Part shown: piece by piece, positions 41,853 to 49,033 of the stretch
How positions within the stretch are numbered: position 1 is the first letter of the stretch
How the letters are laid out: every line of letters begins with the position of its first letter
Assembly (NCBI GenBank): GCA_035633255.1
Contig: DASQFD010000082.1
Location: 1-49,033, forward strand
Direction: 5' to 3'
Length of the DNA: 49,033 nt
From: DASQFD01 sp035633255
Lineage (GTDB): Bacteria > Actinomycetota > Actinomycetes > Actinomycetales > Dermatophilaceae
Translations under genes and position numbers: made by a program
The notes under the pieces: model-generated
The model's database searches: none
What the model saw: the letters and a program-made list of their open reading frames with translations, nothing else
Told to the model about the DNA's origin: nothing

Positions 41853-43577
41853 TCACTTCTCCTTCGGTGCGGCGGGTTCGGGCGTGAGGTCGAGGACGTC
41901 GTCGAACCCGGTGAGCCCCTCGGGGCGGTGGCTCACCATGACGACGGTACGGGCTGCGGTCGCCTGCACGACGTCGTCGAGCACGGCGGTCGCCGTGGCG
42001 TGGTCGAGGTGGGCGACCGGCTCGTCCAGCAGGACCACGGGTCGCTCCGAGAGCAACGCGCGGGCCAGGCCCAGCCGTGCCCGCTCGCCGCCCGACACGC
42101 CGCGGCCCCCTCCGAGCCGGGTGTCCAGGCCCTCGGGCAGGGCCTCCAGCCACGCGCCGAGGCCGGCCCGGCGCAGGGCCGCCCGGGCCTGGTTGTCGGT
42201 GGCGTCGGGGGCGGCAACGAGGAGGTTGGCGCGCAGCGTGGCGGCGAAGACGTGCGGCTCGTCGTCGACGACGGCGATGTGGGCCCGCATCTCCTCCAGG
42301 TCGGTGGCGAGGGCGTCGACCCCGTCGACGAGGTAGGTGCCGTCCACCGGGTCCAGGTGCCTGGCGAGCAGGGCGAGGAGGGTGGACTTGCCGGAGCCGT
42401 TGGCGCCGATGACCGCGACGCGGCGACCGGGGGGCAGGTCGAGGTCGAGGGGGGCGAGGTCCCTGCTCTCGCCGGTCCAGGACCCGGTGAGGCCCCGGAG
42501 GGTGAGGTGCGGCGCCCGCCGGCCCGCCCCCTCGCCGTCACGAACTTGCCAATTGGCAGCAACGTCACCGTCGGCGTGGAGGCGCGGCCGGTCACGAACT
42601 TGCCTATTGGCAGCAACGTCACCGTCGGTCGCGCAGGCGGGCGCCACCACGGCGGCCGCGACCGCGGGCCGCTGGTCGAGCAGGGCGTCCAGCCGGCGCG
42701 AGCCGGCCTGCGCCCGCGCCAGCGCGCGCATCGCCTCCGCGAGCGGCGCCAGCGCGTCGCCGAGGGCGACCGGCACGACGACGAGGAGTGCGGCCACCGG
42801 TCCGCTCACGTCCGCTGCGCGGGCGAGGTATGCCGCCGCGACCGTCGCCGCGCCGGTGCCGGCCAGCACTAGCCCGGCGACGAGGGCGCGGCCCCGGCTC
42901 TGGGTCGCCACCGCGCGGCGGAGGGCGTCGTGCGCGTCGGTCAGCCAGCGCAGCGCCGTCGCCTCGCCGCCGACGGCCCGGAGCTCGTCGGCCTGCCGGG
43001 CGACCAGGTCGCTGACCCGCATCACCTCGGCGCGGGCCGAGAGGAGCTCACGCTGCGAGCGGGACTCCAGCACCCAGGCGAGCTGGCAGCCCAGCGCGAG
43101 GACCAGGAGCAGGCCGGCGAGCACCAGCCCCACCGGCGGCCACAGCAGGGCGGTGAGCACCACGGCGACCAGCCCCGCCACCAGGCTGGACACGATGGGG
43201 ACGGTGACGCGCACCGAGGCCTCGACCACGTCGGTGAGGTCGTCGACCACACCGGTGAGCACCTCGGACCGGGCCCGGCGCCCGAGGCGGGCCGGGGTGA
43301 GGGGGATCAGGCCGGCATACACGTCGGTGCGGCGGACCGCGAGGTCGTCCAGGGCCGCGTCGTGGGACATCAGCCGCTCGACGTAGCGGAAGAAGGGGCG
43401 GGCCATGCCGAAGGCGCGCACGGCGACGATGGCGACGAGCAGGGTGAGGATGACCGGTCGCTCGCTGGCACGGACGATGAGCCAGCCCGAGGTCGCGGTG
43501 AGGGCGATGCCCGATGCCGTGGCGGCCCCGCCGACGAGGCCGGCGAGGAGCACGGTGCGGCTGTGGCGCGACGTCAC
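41853..43577 (-). CDS. cydC: Cytochrome bd assembly ABC transporter subunit CydC, with repeat insertion in linker
   Basis: 574-residue ABC exporter half (thiol/haem-related) needed for cytochrome bd maturation. The six-helix membrane domain is followed by the ATPase with Walker A VIGANGSGKSTLL, signature VSGGERARLGLARALL and Walker B VVLLDEPVAHLD. Between the membrane and ATPase parts (about residues 319-348) an insertion encodes GDVAANRQVRDRP and GDVAANWQVRDGE, a duplicated peptide from the palindromic pair at 42546-42616. GTG at 43577 overlaps the cydD stop (GTGA). Confidence 0.93.
   Translation of the reverse strand: MTSRHSRTVLLAGLVGGAATASGIALTATSGWLIVRASERPVILTLLVAIVAVRAFGMARPFFRYVERLMSHDAALDDLAVRRTDVYAGLIPLTPARLGRRARSEVLTGVVDDLTDVVEASVRVTVPIVSSLVAGLVAVVLTALLWPPVGLVLAGLLLVLALGCQLAWVLESRSQRELLSARAEVMRVSDLVARQADELRAVGGEATALRWLTDAHDALRRAVATQSRGRALVAGLVLAGTGAATVAAAYLARAADVSGPVAALLVVVPVALGDALAPLAEAMRALARAQAGSRRLDALLDQRPAVAAAVVAPACATDGDVAANRQVRDRPRLHADGDVAANWQVRDGEGAGRRAPHLTLRGLTGSWTGESRDLAPLDLDLPPGRRVAVIGANGSGKSTLLALLARHLDPVDGTYLVDGVDALATDLEEMRAHIAVVDDEPHVFAATLRANLLVAAPDATDNQARAALRRAGLGAWLEALPEGLDTRLGGGRGVSGGERARLGLARALLSERPVVLLDEPVAHLDHATATAVLDDVVQATAARTVVMVSHRPEGLTGFDDVLDLTPEPAAPKEK
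42546..42616. repeat. Paired palindromic element, copies 5 and 6
   Basis: Two direct copies, cores 42546-42562 and 42600-42616 (54 bp pitch). Each is flanked by GTCACGAAC on one side and CGTCACCGTCGG on the other. Both are within cydC in frame with no stop. Copy 5 has AATT in place of TATT in its loop. Confidence 0.9.
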
Positions 43578-45154
43578 GGCGCGGCCACCTCCGCGGGGGA
43601 GGCGGCCAGGTGGACGTGCCGGTCGTTCAGCTCGACGAGCTCGCGTCGGTGCGTGACCGCGACGACGGTGCGGCGCTCGGCGAGCTCCCGCACGACGTCG
43701 TGGACCACGGCGGCGGAGCGGGCGTCCAGGTGCGCGGTCGGCTCGTCGAGCAGGACCACCGGGGTGGCGGACAGGGTGGCGCGGGCGAGGGCGACGCGGG
43801 CGCGCTGGCCCGCCGACAGCCCGAACCCGTCGTCGCCGATGCGGGTGCCCAGGGCGGCCGGGAGCCCGGCGACCACGCCGTCCAGCCCGACGGTCCGCAG
43901 CGCCCCCCAGAGCAGGTCGTCCGGGGCGCCGTTGCCCAGGGCGAGGGCCTCGCGGATGGTGCCCGCCGCGAGGAAGGGACGCTGGGTGACCAGGTGGGCC
44001 GGGGCGCACTCCACGGTGCCGGAGGTCGCGGCCCGCAGCCCGGCGAGCAGCTCTAGCAGCGTCGTCTTCCCGGCCCCGGACGGACCGGTGAGGACGGTCA
44101 GGCCGGGACCGGCCTCCAGGTCCACCCCGCGCAGCGCCGGCGAGGTCGCACCGGGGTAGGTATACGAGACGTCGAGCAGCCGGGCGCCGATGGTGGCGGC
44201 GCGGGGGCCCGCGGGCTGCTCGCCCTCGAGCTCGGCGAGGATGCCGGACACGGCCTCCGCGCCGTCGGCGGCGTTGTGGAACTCGGCGCCGACCCGGCGG
44301 ATCGGCCAGTAGGCCTCGGGCGCCAGCAGGATGGCGAGCAGGCCGGCCTGCAGGGTCATCGAGCCGTGGGTGAGGCGCAGGCCCACGGTGACCGCCACGA
44401 TGGCGACCGAGATCGAGGCGAGCAGCTCCAGGGCCGCCGAGCTGAGGAAGGCCAGGCGCAGGGTGCGCATTGTCGCCCGGCGGTGGCGCTGGCTCACCTC
44501 GCCGATGACCGTGACCTGGCGGGTGGCGCGGCCGTAGGTCACCAGCGTGGGCAGCCCGCGCATGACGTCGAGGAAGTGGCCGGACAGCGCGGACAGCGCC
44601 CGCCACCGCCGGTCGGTGTCCTCCTGCGTGGTGCGCCCGATCAGCGCGGCGAAGAGCGGCAGCAGCGGCAGGGTGAGGACGACGATCAGGGCGCTCACCC
44701 AGTCCACGACGACCAGGGCGCCGATGGCCAGGACCGGCACGACGGCACCCGACACCAGCGCGGGGAGGAAGCGGGCGGCATACGGCTCCACGGTCGCCGC
44801 CCCCTGGGCGGCGAGGGTCACCGCCCGGTCCGGGGCGGGCCGGGCGTCGGCGGGGACGGTGAGCCAGCGGGCCAGCAGCCGCTCGCGCAGTGCCGCGGTG
44901 ACCTCGACGCCGGCCCAGGCGGCCACCCGCTCGGCAAGGTAGGCGAGCAGGGCGCGGGCGAGGAAGAGGCCGCCGACCCACAGGGCCGGCCCGGCCAGCG
45001 CGTCGCGGCGCACCACGGCGACGGCGAGGGCGGTGACCGCGACGGCCAGCCCGATGGTGGCCACGCCCGAGAGGACGCCCACCCCGGCCAGGACGGCGAC
45101 CGGCCGGCGTGCGGCCGGCGCCGTCTGCAGCAGCCGTGGGTCGAAGGGCCTCAT
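43574..45154 (-). CDS. cydD: Cytochrome bd assembly ABC transporter subunit CydD
   Basis: 526 residues. Membrane domain with ALLAYLAERVAAWAGVEVTAALRE, then the ATPase with Walker A LTGPSGAGKTTLLELLAGL, LVTQRPFLAAGTIREAL (Q-loop), signature GLSAGQRARVALARATL and Walker B VVLLDEPTAHLD. Partner of CydC in the heterodimeric exporter. The ATG at 45154 (MRPFDPRLLQTAP) is used. Downstream of cydB by 23 bp. Confidence 0.93.
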   Translation of the reverse strand: MRPFDPRLLQTAPAARRPVAVLAGVGVLSGVATIGLAVAVTALAVAVVRRDALAGPALWVGGLFLARALLAYLAERVAAWAGVEVTAALRERLLARWLTVPADARPAPDRAVTLAAQGAATVEPYAARFLPALVSGAVVPVLAIGALVVVDWVSALIVVLTLPLLPLFAALIGRTTQEDTDRRWRALSALSGHFLDVMRGLPTLVTYGRATRQVTVIGEVSQRHRRATMRTLRLAFLSSAALELLASISVAIVAVTVGLRLTHGSMTLQAGLLAILLAPEAYWPIRRVGAEFHNAADGAEAVSGILAELEGEQPAGPRAATIGARLLDVSYTYPGATSPALRGVDLEAGPGLTVLTGPSGAGKTTLLELLAGLRAATSGTVECAPAHLVTQRPFLAAGTIREALALGNGAPDDLLWGALRTVGLDGVVAGLPAALGTRIGDDGFGLSAGQRARVALARATLSATPVVLLDEPTAHLDARSAAVVHDVVRELAERRTVVAVTHRRELVELNDRHVHLAASPAEVAAP

Positions 45155-45177
45155 GGGTGGGGCCGGGGCGCGCGCGG

Positions 45178-46209
45178 TCAGGAGACCGCGACCGGCTCCG
45201 GGATGTGCTGGACGCCGATCCGCTTGCGGAAGATCCAGTAGCTCCACGCGGTGTAGCCGATGACGATCGGCGTGAAGACCAGCGCCGCGACCGTCATGAT
45301 CTGCAGCGTCAGCGTCGTGCTGGAGGCGTTGTCGATGGTCAGCGAGGTGCCGCCGGGCAGCGTCGTCGGCATGACGTTGGGGAAGAGGACGAGGAAGTAG
45401 GTCGCCACCGCCATGGCGAGCGTGATCGCCGTGCCGGTGAAGGCGAAGCCCTCGCGCCCCTTGACGTTGGCCGCAACGGCCCCGAGCAGGGCGACCGCTG
45501 CGACGAGGGTGGTGAGCCAGCTCCAGACCGTGCCGCCACGCGTGGTGCCGATCCAGACCAGGAGCAGCACGGCGAGGACGGCCGTGCCCAGCCCGAGCCG
45601 GGTTCCGAGCTCGCGAGCCTCGCCCCGGATGTCACCCGTGGTCTTCAGCGCGAGGAAGAAGGCGCCGTGGGTGAGGCACAGCCCGAGGATGACGACGCCG
45701 CCGAGCAGGCTCATCGGGTTGAGCAACGTGAACAGGTTGCCGGTGAACTCCTTGTCGGCGTCGATCGGCAGGCCGTTGACCAGGTTGGTGAGCGCGACGC
45801 CGACCAGCAGGGGCGCGAGCACCGACCCGCCGATGATGGCCATGTCCCAGTTGCGCCGCCAGTCGGCGTTGTCCCGCTTGCCGCGGTACTCGAAGCCCAT
45901 GTTCCGGACGATGAGGGCGACGAGCAGGATGAGCAGCGGCAGGTAGAACGCCGAGAACATCGTCGCGTACCAGTGCGGGAACGCGGCGAACGTCGCGCCG
46001 CCGGCGGTGAGCAGCCACACCTCGTTGCCGTCCCAGAACGGGCCGAACGTCGTGAGCATGACCCGGCGCCGCTTCTCGGTGGAGACGGCGTCGTGGCCGC
46101 GGCCGAGGACGGGCAGCAGCGCGCCCACGCCGAAGTCGAAGCCCTCCAGGACGAGGTACCCCGTCCAGAGCACGCCGATGAGGATGAACCAGATGAGTGC
46201 GTAGTCCAT
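45178..46209 (-). CDS. cydB: Cytochrome bd ubiquinol oxidase subunit II
   Basis: 343-residue polytopic subunit. It has MDYALIWFILIGVLWTGYLV at the start and LEGFDFGVGALLP, TTFGPFWDGNEVWLLTAGG and FPHWYATMFSAFYLPLLILL, all typical of CydB. It forms the oxidase with CydA. ATG at 46209. 16 bp after cydA in the same transcription unit. Confidence 0.96.
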   Translation of the reverse strand: MDYALIWFILIGVLWTGYLVLEGFDFGVGALLPVLGRGHDAVSTEKRRRVMLTTFGPFWDGNEVWLLTAGGATFAAFPHWYATMFSAFYLPLLILLVALIVRNMGFEYRGKRDNADWRRNWDMAIIGGSVLAPLLVGVALTNLVNGLPIDADKEFTGNLFTLLNPMSLLGGVVILGLCLTHGAFFLALKTTGDIRGEARELGTRLGLGTAVLAVLLLVWIGTTRGGTVWSWLTTLVAAVALLGAVAANVKGREGFAFTGTAITLAMAVATYFLVLFPNVMPTTLPGGTSLTIDNASSTTLTLQIMTVAALVFTPIVIGYTAWSYWIFRKRIGVQHIPEPVAVS

Positions 46210-46225
46210 GTCAGCCGTCCTTGCG

Positions 46226-47680
46226 TCAGTACGCGAACTGGAGCGGAGCGTCCTCGTCGACGTCCTTGGGGTCGACGGGCGGCGAGAAGGGCTCGGCACC
46301 GCGACGGACGTAGAGGAGGAACAGCTTGACCTCGATGACGGCCAGGACGGCATACACGACCGTGTAGGTGAGCATCGAGAAGAGCACCTCACCGCCCGAG
46401 ACCGACGGGGAGACACCGGTGGCGGTGGTCATGAGCCGGTTGACGATCCAGGGCTGCCGGCCCATCTCGGTGAAGATCCAGCCGAAGCTGTTGGCGAGCA
46501 CCGGGGCCAGTGGCGTCAGCACGGCGACGTACACCCAGGCCCGGTTGCGGGTGACGCCACCCTTGCGGGTCGCCCACAGCAGCGCCGCCGAGAACGCCAT
46601 GGTGAGGAAGCCGAGCCCCATCATCAGGCGGAACGACCAGTAGGCCACCGGGATGCTCGGCGTGTAGTCCTCCGCGGTGACGAGGGCGGCGAACTCCGGG
46701 CCGTACTGCGCGGAGACCTCGTCGACGATGCCGGCGGCCTGCTCCTTGAGCGGGTTGATGCCCTCCACCGTGCCGCTCGTCGAGCCGGTGGCCATGAACG
46801 AGAGGACCCCGGGCACCCGCACGGAGAAGATCTCGGTCGAGCCGTCGAGAGAGCCGATGGTGAACACCGAGAACCCGGCGTTGCTCTCGGTCTCGTAGAG
46901 CGCCTCGGCCGCGGCCATCTTCATCGGCTGCACCTCGGTCATGATCTTGCCCTGGACGTCGCCGGAGACGATGACGCCGAGCGAGGCGACCAGGCTGAAG
47001 ACTGCGCCCAGTCGGGCGGCCTTGCGGTACATCGGGCCGTCGGGCCGGTCGGCCTCGCGGCGCATGAGGTAGATCGCGACGCCCATGACGACCGCGCCGC
47101 CGACCATGTAGGCCGACAGCACGACGTGCGGGAAGGTGACCAGCTGCACCTTGTTGGTCAGGACCGCGAGGAAGTCGGCCATCTCCGCGCGGCCGGTGTC
47201 CGGGTTGAAGCGGAAGCCCACCGGGTTCTGCATGAAGGAGTTGGCCGCGAGGATGAAGTAGGCCGAGAGCACCGTGCCGACGTGGACCAGCCAGATCGTC
47301 GCGACGTGCAGCCTCTCCGGTATCCGGCCCCAGCCGAAGATCCACAACCCCAGGAACGTGGACTCCAGGAAGAAGGCGAGCAGCGCCTCGAAGGCGAGCG
47401 GGGCACCGAAGATGTCGCCGACGAAGCGGGAGTAGGCCGACCAGTTCATGCCGAACTGGAACTCCTGCACGATCCCGGTGACCAGGCCGAGCGCGAAGTT
47501 GATGACGAAGAGCTTCCCGAAGAACTTCGTCAACCGCAGCCACTCCGGCTTGCGGGTCCGCAGCCAGGCGGAGTGCATGACCGCGACGATCAGGGACATG
47601 CCGATCGTGATCGGCACGAAGAGGAAGTGGTACACCGTCGTGATGGCGAACTGCCACCTGGCGAGGGCGAGCGAATCCAT
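46226..47680 (-). CDS. cydA: Cytochrome bd ubiquinol oxidase subunit I
   Basis: 484-residue haem-binding subunit of the high-affinity terminal oxidase. Haem-site residues are present: His18 (TTVYHFLFVP), Glu98/Glu106 (FEALLAFFLESTF) and His185 (LVTFPHVVLSA), plus GRQPWIV. It belongs to the short Q-loop type typical of actinobacteria. The ATG at 47680 has AGGAG six bases away. The gene heads cydABDC-blaI-M56. A dyad TACTAC/GTAGTA (47702-47721) lies just upstream. Confidence 0.96.
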   Translation of the reverse strand: MDSLALARWQFAITTVYHFLFVPITIGMSLIVAVMHSAWLRTRKPEWLRLTKFFGKLFVINFALGLVTGIVQEFQFGMNWSAYSRFVGDIFGAPLAFEALLAFFLESTFLGLWIFGWGRIPERLHVATIWLVHVGTVLSAYFILAANSFMQNPVGFRFNPDTGRAEMADFLAVLTNKVQLVTFPHVVLSAYMVGGAVVMGVAIYLMRREADRPDGPMYRKAARLGAVFSLVASLGVIVSGDVQGKIMTEVQPMKMAAAEALYETESNAGFSVFTIGSLDGSTEIFSVRVPGVLSFMATGSTSGTVEGINPLKEQAAGIVDEVSAQYGPEFAALVTAEDYTPSIPVAYWSFRLMMGLGFLTMAFSAALLWATRKGGVTRNRAWVYVAVLTPLAPVLANSFGWIFTEMGRQPWIVNRLMTTATGVSPSVSGGEVLFSMLTYTVVYAVLAVIEVKLFLLYVRRGAEPFSPPVDPKDVDEDAPLQFAY

Positions 47681-47701
47681 GGCAAAGCTCCTGGAATGCA
47701 C

Positions 47702-47721
47702 TACTACTATGGGGCGTAGTA
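47702..47721. promoter_or_regulatory. Possible operator dyad upstream of cydA
   Basis: TACTAC (47702-47707) and GTAGTA (47716-47721), separated by 8 bases, form a dyad 22 bp upstream of the cydA ATG. BlaI-family operators often contain TACA/TGTA or GTAG-type half sites, so BlaI is a candidate binder; this is an inference. The rest of the gap 47681-47834 may hold the galE terminator (arms AAGGC/GCCTT near 47780-47791). Confidence 0.4.
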
Positions 47722-47834
47722 CAAACTACCGTCGACGGATCGGGCGCTGGACCAGTTTGCGTGTGACGACCAGCACGCAAGGCCCGCCTTCGTTGCGCCA
47801 CAGGCGATGCAGCAGGTATGCCGGGCCCGCACCC

Positions 47835-48854
47835 TCAGTCGTCCGGATACCCCCGTGGGTTTTGGGACTGCCAGCGCCAGGAGTCGGCGCACATCGCGTC
47901 GACGTCCCTCTCGGCGCGCCACCCCAGCTCGGCCTGTGCGCGCGTGGGGTCCGCCCACGAGGCGGCGACGTCACCGGGCCGGCGCGGCTCGATCCGGTAG
48001 GGGATCGGCCGCCCCACCGCCCGCGAGAAGGCGTCGACCATCTCCAGCACGCTCGTGCCCCGCCCCGTGCCGAGGTTCCACGTCGAGACCGGCGCCTCGG
48101 TGGCGGCGAGCCGGTCCAGGGCGGCGACGTGACCGGCGGCGAGGTCCTCGACGTGGATGTAGTCGCGCAGCGCGGTGCCGTCCGGGGTGTCGTAGTCGTC
48201 GCCGAAGACCGACAGCCGCTCCCGGCGGCCGACGGCGACCTGGGCGAGGAAGGGGACCAGGTTGTTCGGGATGCCCTGCGGGTCCTCGCCGATCCGGCCG
48301 GAGGGGTGCGCGCCGACCGGGTTGAAGTAGCGCAGCAGGGCCACCCGCCACGTGGGGTCGGCGGCAGCGACGTCCCGCAGCACCTGCTCGACCATCACCT
48401 TGGTCCAGCCGTAGGGGTTCGTGGCCGAGGTCGGGAGGTCCTCGGTCATCGGCACCGGGGCGTGCGCGCCGTAGACGGTGGCCGAGCTGGAGAACACGAA
48501 GTGCCGGCCGCCGTGCCGCTGCATGGCCCGGACCAGCGAGAAGGTCGTGCCGAGGTTGTTCGCGTAGTAGTCCAGCGGTCGCTGCACGCTCTCCCCGACC
48601 GCCTTGAGGGCGGCGAAGTGGACCACCCCGTCGTAGCGGCCGCGGGCGAGCAGCCCGTCGGTGCCGTCGGTGTCGGTCAGGTCCAGCCGGTGGACCGTCA
48701 GCGCCCGCCCGGCCAGCTCCTCGAGCCGGGGGACCACACTGGGCTTGGCGTTGACGAAGGAGTCGACGACCTCCACCTCGTGCCCGGCGGCAAGCAGCTG
48801 CAGGACCGTGTGGGACCCGATGTAGCCGGCGCCGCCCGTGACCAGAACACGCAT
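47835..48854 (-). CDS. galE: UDP-glucose 4-epimerase
   Basis: 339-residue short-chain dehydrogenase that interconverts UDP-glucose and UDP-galactose. N-terminal MRVLVTGGAGYIGSHTVLQL (TGxxGxxG), catalytic FSSSATVYG (Ser-Ser-Ala-Thr-Val-Tyr) and NPYGWTKVMVEQ (YxxxK). RYFNPVGAHPSG and IHVEDLAAGHVAAL complete the profile. ATG at 48854. It supplies precursors for envelope glycans. A hairpin upstream (48868-48893) separates it from the preceding gene. Confidence 0.95.
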   Translation of the reverse strand: MRVLVTGGAGYIGSHTVLQLLAAGHEVEVVDSFVNAKPSVVPRLEELAGRALTVHRLDLTDTDGTDGLLARGRYDGVVHFAALKAVGESVQRPLDYYANNLGTTFSLVRAMQRHGGRHFVFSSSATVYGAHAPVPMTEDLPTSATNPYGWTKVMVEQVLRDVAAADPTWRVALLRYFNPVGAHPSGRIGEDPQGIPNNLVPFLAQVAVGRRERLSVFGDDYDTPDGTALRDYIHVEDLAAGHVAALDRLAATEAPVSTWNLGTGRGTSVLEMVDAFSRAVGRPIPYRIEPRRPGDVAASWADPTRAQAELGWRAERDVDAMCADSWRWQSQNPRGYPDD

Positions 48855-48867
48855 GGAGTCACCCTAG

Positions 48868-48893
48868 GGGCCCGACGTCGAGGCGTCGGGCCC
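48868..48893 (-). terminator. Hairpin terminator upstream of galE
   Basis: Perfect arms GGGCCCGACG and CGTCGGGCCC with a 6-base loop, 4 bp downstream of the stop of the partial gene at the window edge. Position is consistent with ending that leftward gene. Confidence 0.7.
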
Positions 48894-48897
48894 GCGG

Positions 48898-49033
48898 TCA
48901 GCGGGTGGCCCGGCGCAGCGTGAACGCCAGGGAGACGAGGACGGCACCACTGACGATGACCTGCACGGCAAGGACGAGCGCCAGCACGAGGACCGAGAGG
49001 ACCGGGCTGCCGAAGAGGAAGACCAGACCGGCG
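48898..49033 (-). CDS. 3' end of a DUF308/HdeD-like membrane protein (partial)
   Basis: Only the last 44 codons are in the window. They read GLVFLFGSPVLSVLVLALVL, AVQVIVSGAVLVSLAFTLRR and a short end ATR. Two hydrophobic helices with an SGxxxxxxAF segment suggest the HdeD/DUF308 group, but the fragment is too short to be sure. Confidence 0.55.
   Translation of the reverse strand, partial: AGLVFLFGSPVLSVLVLALVLAVQVIVSGAVLVSLAFTLRRATR

Overview
This window is very GC-rich (roughly 73% by eye), gene-dense, and uses many GTG starts and GTGA/ATGA stop-start overlaps. It contains polyprenol-phosphate-type mannosyltransferases, DtxR/IdeR-type iron boxes, DUF5926 and cytochrome bd encoded as cydABDC. 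Together these point to a high-GC actinobacterium, most likely order Micrococcales (Intrasporangiaceae/Ornithinimicrobiaceae-like). The family assignment is an inference. I see no rRNA, tRNA, CRISPR array, prophage or insertion sequence.

Layout. 0.1-4.4 kb: a glutaryl-CoA dehydrogenase, a decayed 4-TM gene, and a leftward operon of a DUF2231 membrane protein, a response regulator and a histidine kinase whose 3' end is frameshifted by an 8-bp repeat. 4.6-7.4 kb: a TPR protein, an opine-type dehydrogenase, and an ECF sigma factor overlapping an O6-alkylguanine-DNA alkyltransferase. 7.5-16.2 kb: glycerophosphodiesterase, RsbW-like ATPase, DUF5926, then an envelope-glycan block (GT2, MptB-like GT-C, a phosphatase-like polytopic protein, GT87). 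16.3-21.8 kb: a frameshifted GDT1-type cation exporter, prephenate dehydratase, and lipid genes (PlsC-META fusion, patatin, HAD-PlsC). 21.8-24.8 kb: iron uptake (EfeU, cupredoxin lipoprotein, iron box) and a frameshifted radical SAM protein. 25.0-31.9 kb: lipid kinase, CPA1 antiporter, seryl-tRNA synthetase, HAD phosphatase, SpoU methyltransferase and VOC protein. 32.0-35.8 kb: GH2 glycosidase, adenylosuccinate lyase and low-molecular-weight phosphatase. 36.0-38.7 kb: a feoABC operon behind a possible iron box. 38.8-41.8 kb: FMN reductase, a membrane protein, and a BlaI/M56 pair joined to the 3' end of the cytochrome bd operon (41.9-47.7 kb). 47.8-49.0 kb: galE and the 3' end of a membrane gene.

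Sequence architecture. Three features cut across the genes. (1) The octamer GTATGCCG/CGGCATAC occurs about 39 times on both strands, far above compositional expectation, and every GTATGC/GCATAC core I found lies inside the full octamer. (2) A short palindromic element, with core TTGCCTATTGGCAGCAA, occurs six times as three close pairs. Two of the pairs lie in frame inside membrane-protein genes (the MptB-like transferase and cydC), which resembles REPIN or Rickettsia-palindromic-element behaviour. (3) GC-rich minisatellites with 8-21 bp units are frequent, and slippage in one of them explains the kinase frameshift.

How the genes work together. Iron uptake (efeU, feoABC), oxygen-limited respiration (cyd plus BlaI/M56), phospholipid turnover (two PlsC-type enzymes, patatin, lipid kinase, GDPD) and cell-envelope mannan assembly are the main coherent themes. 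Four genes need at least one indel correction to give full-length products. Genuine decay or slippage and assembly error cannot be separated from this sequence alone.
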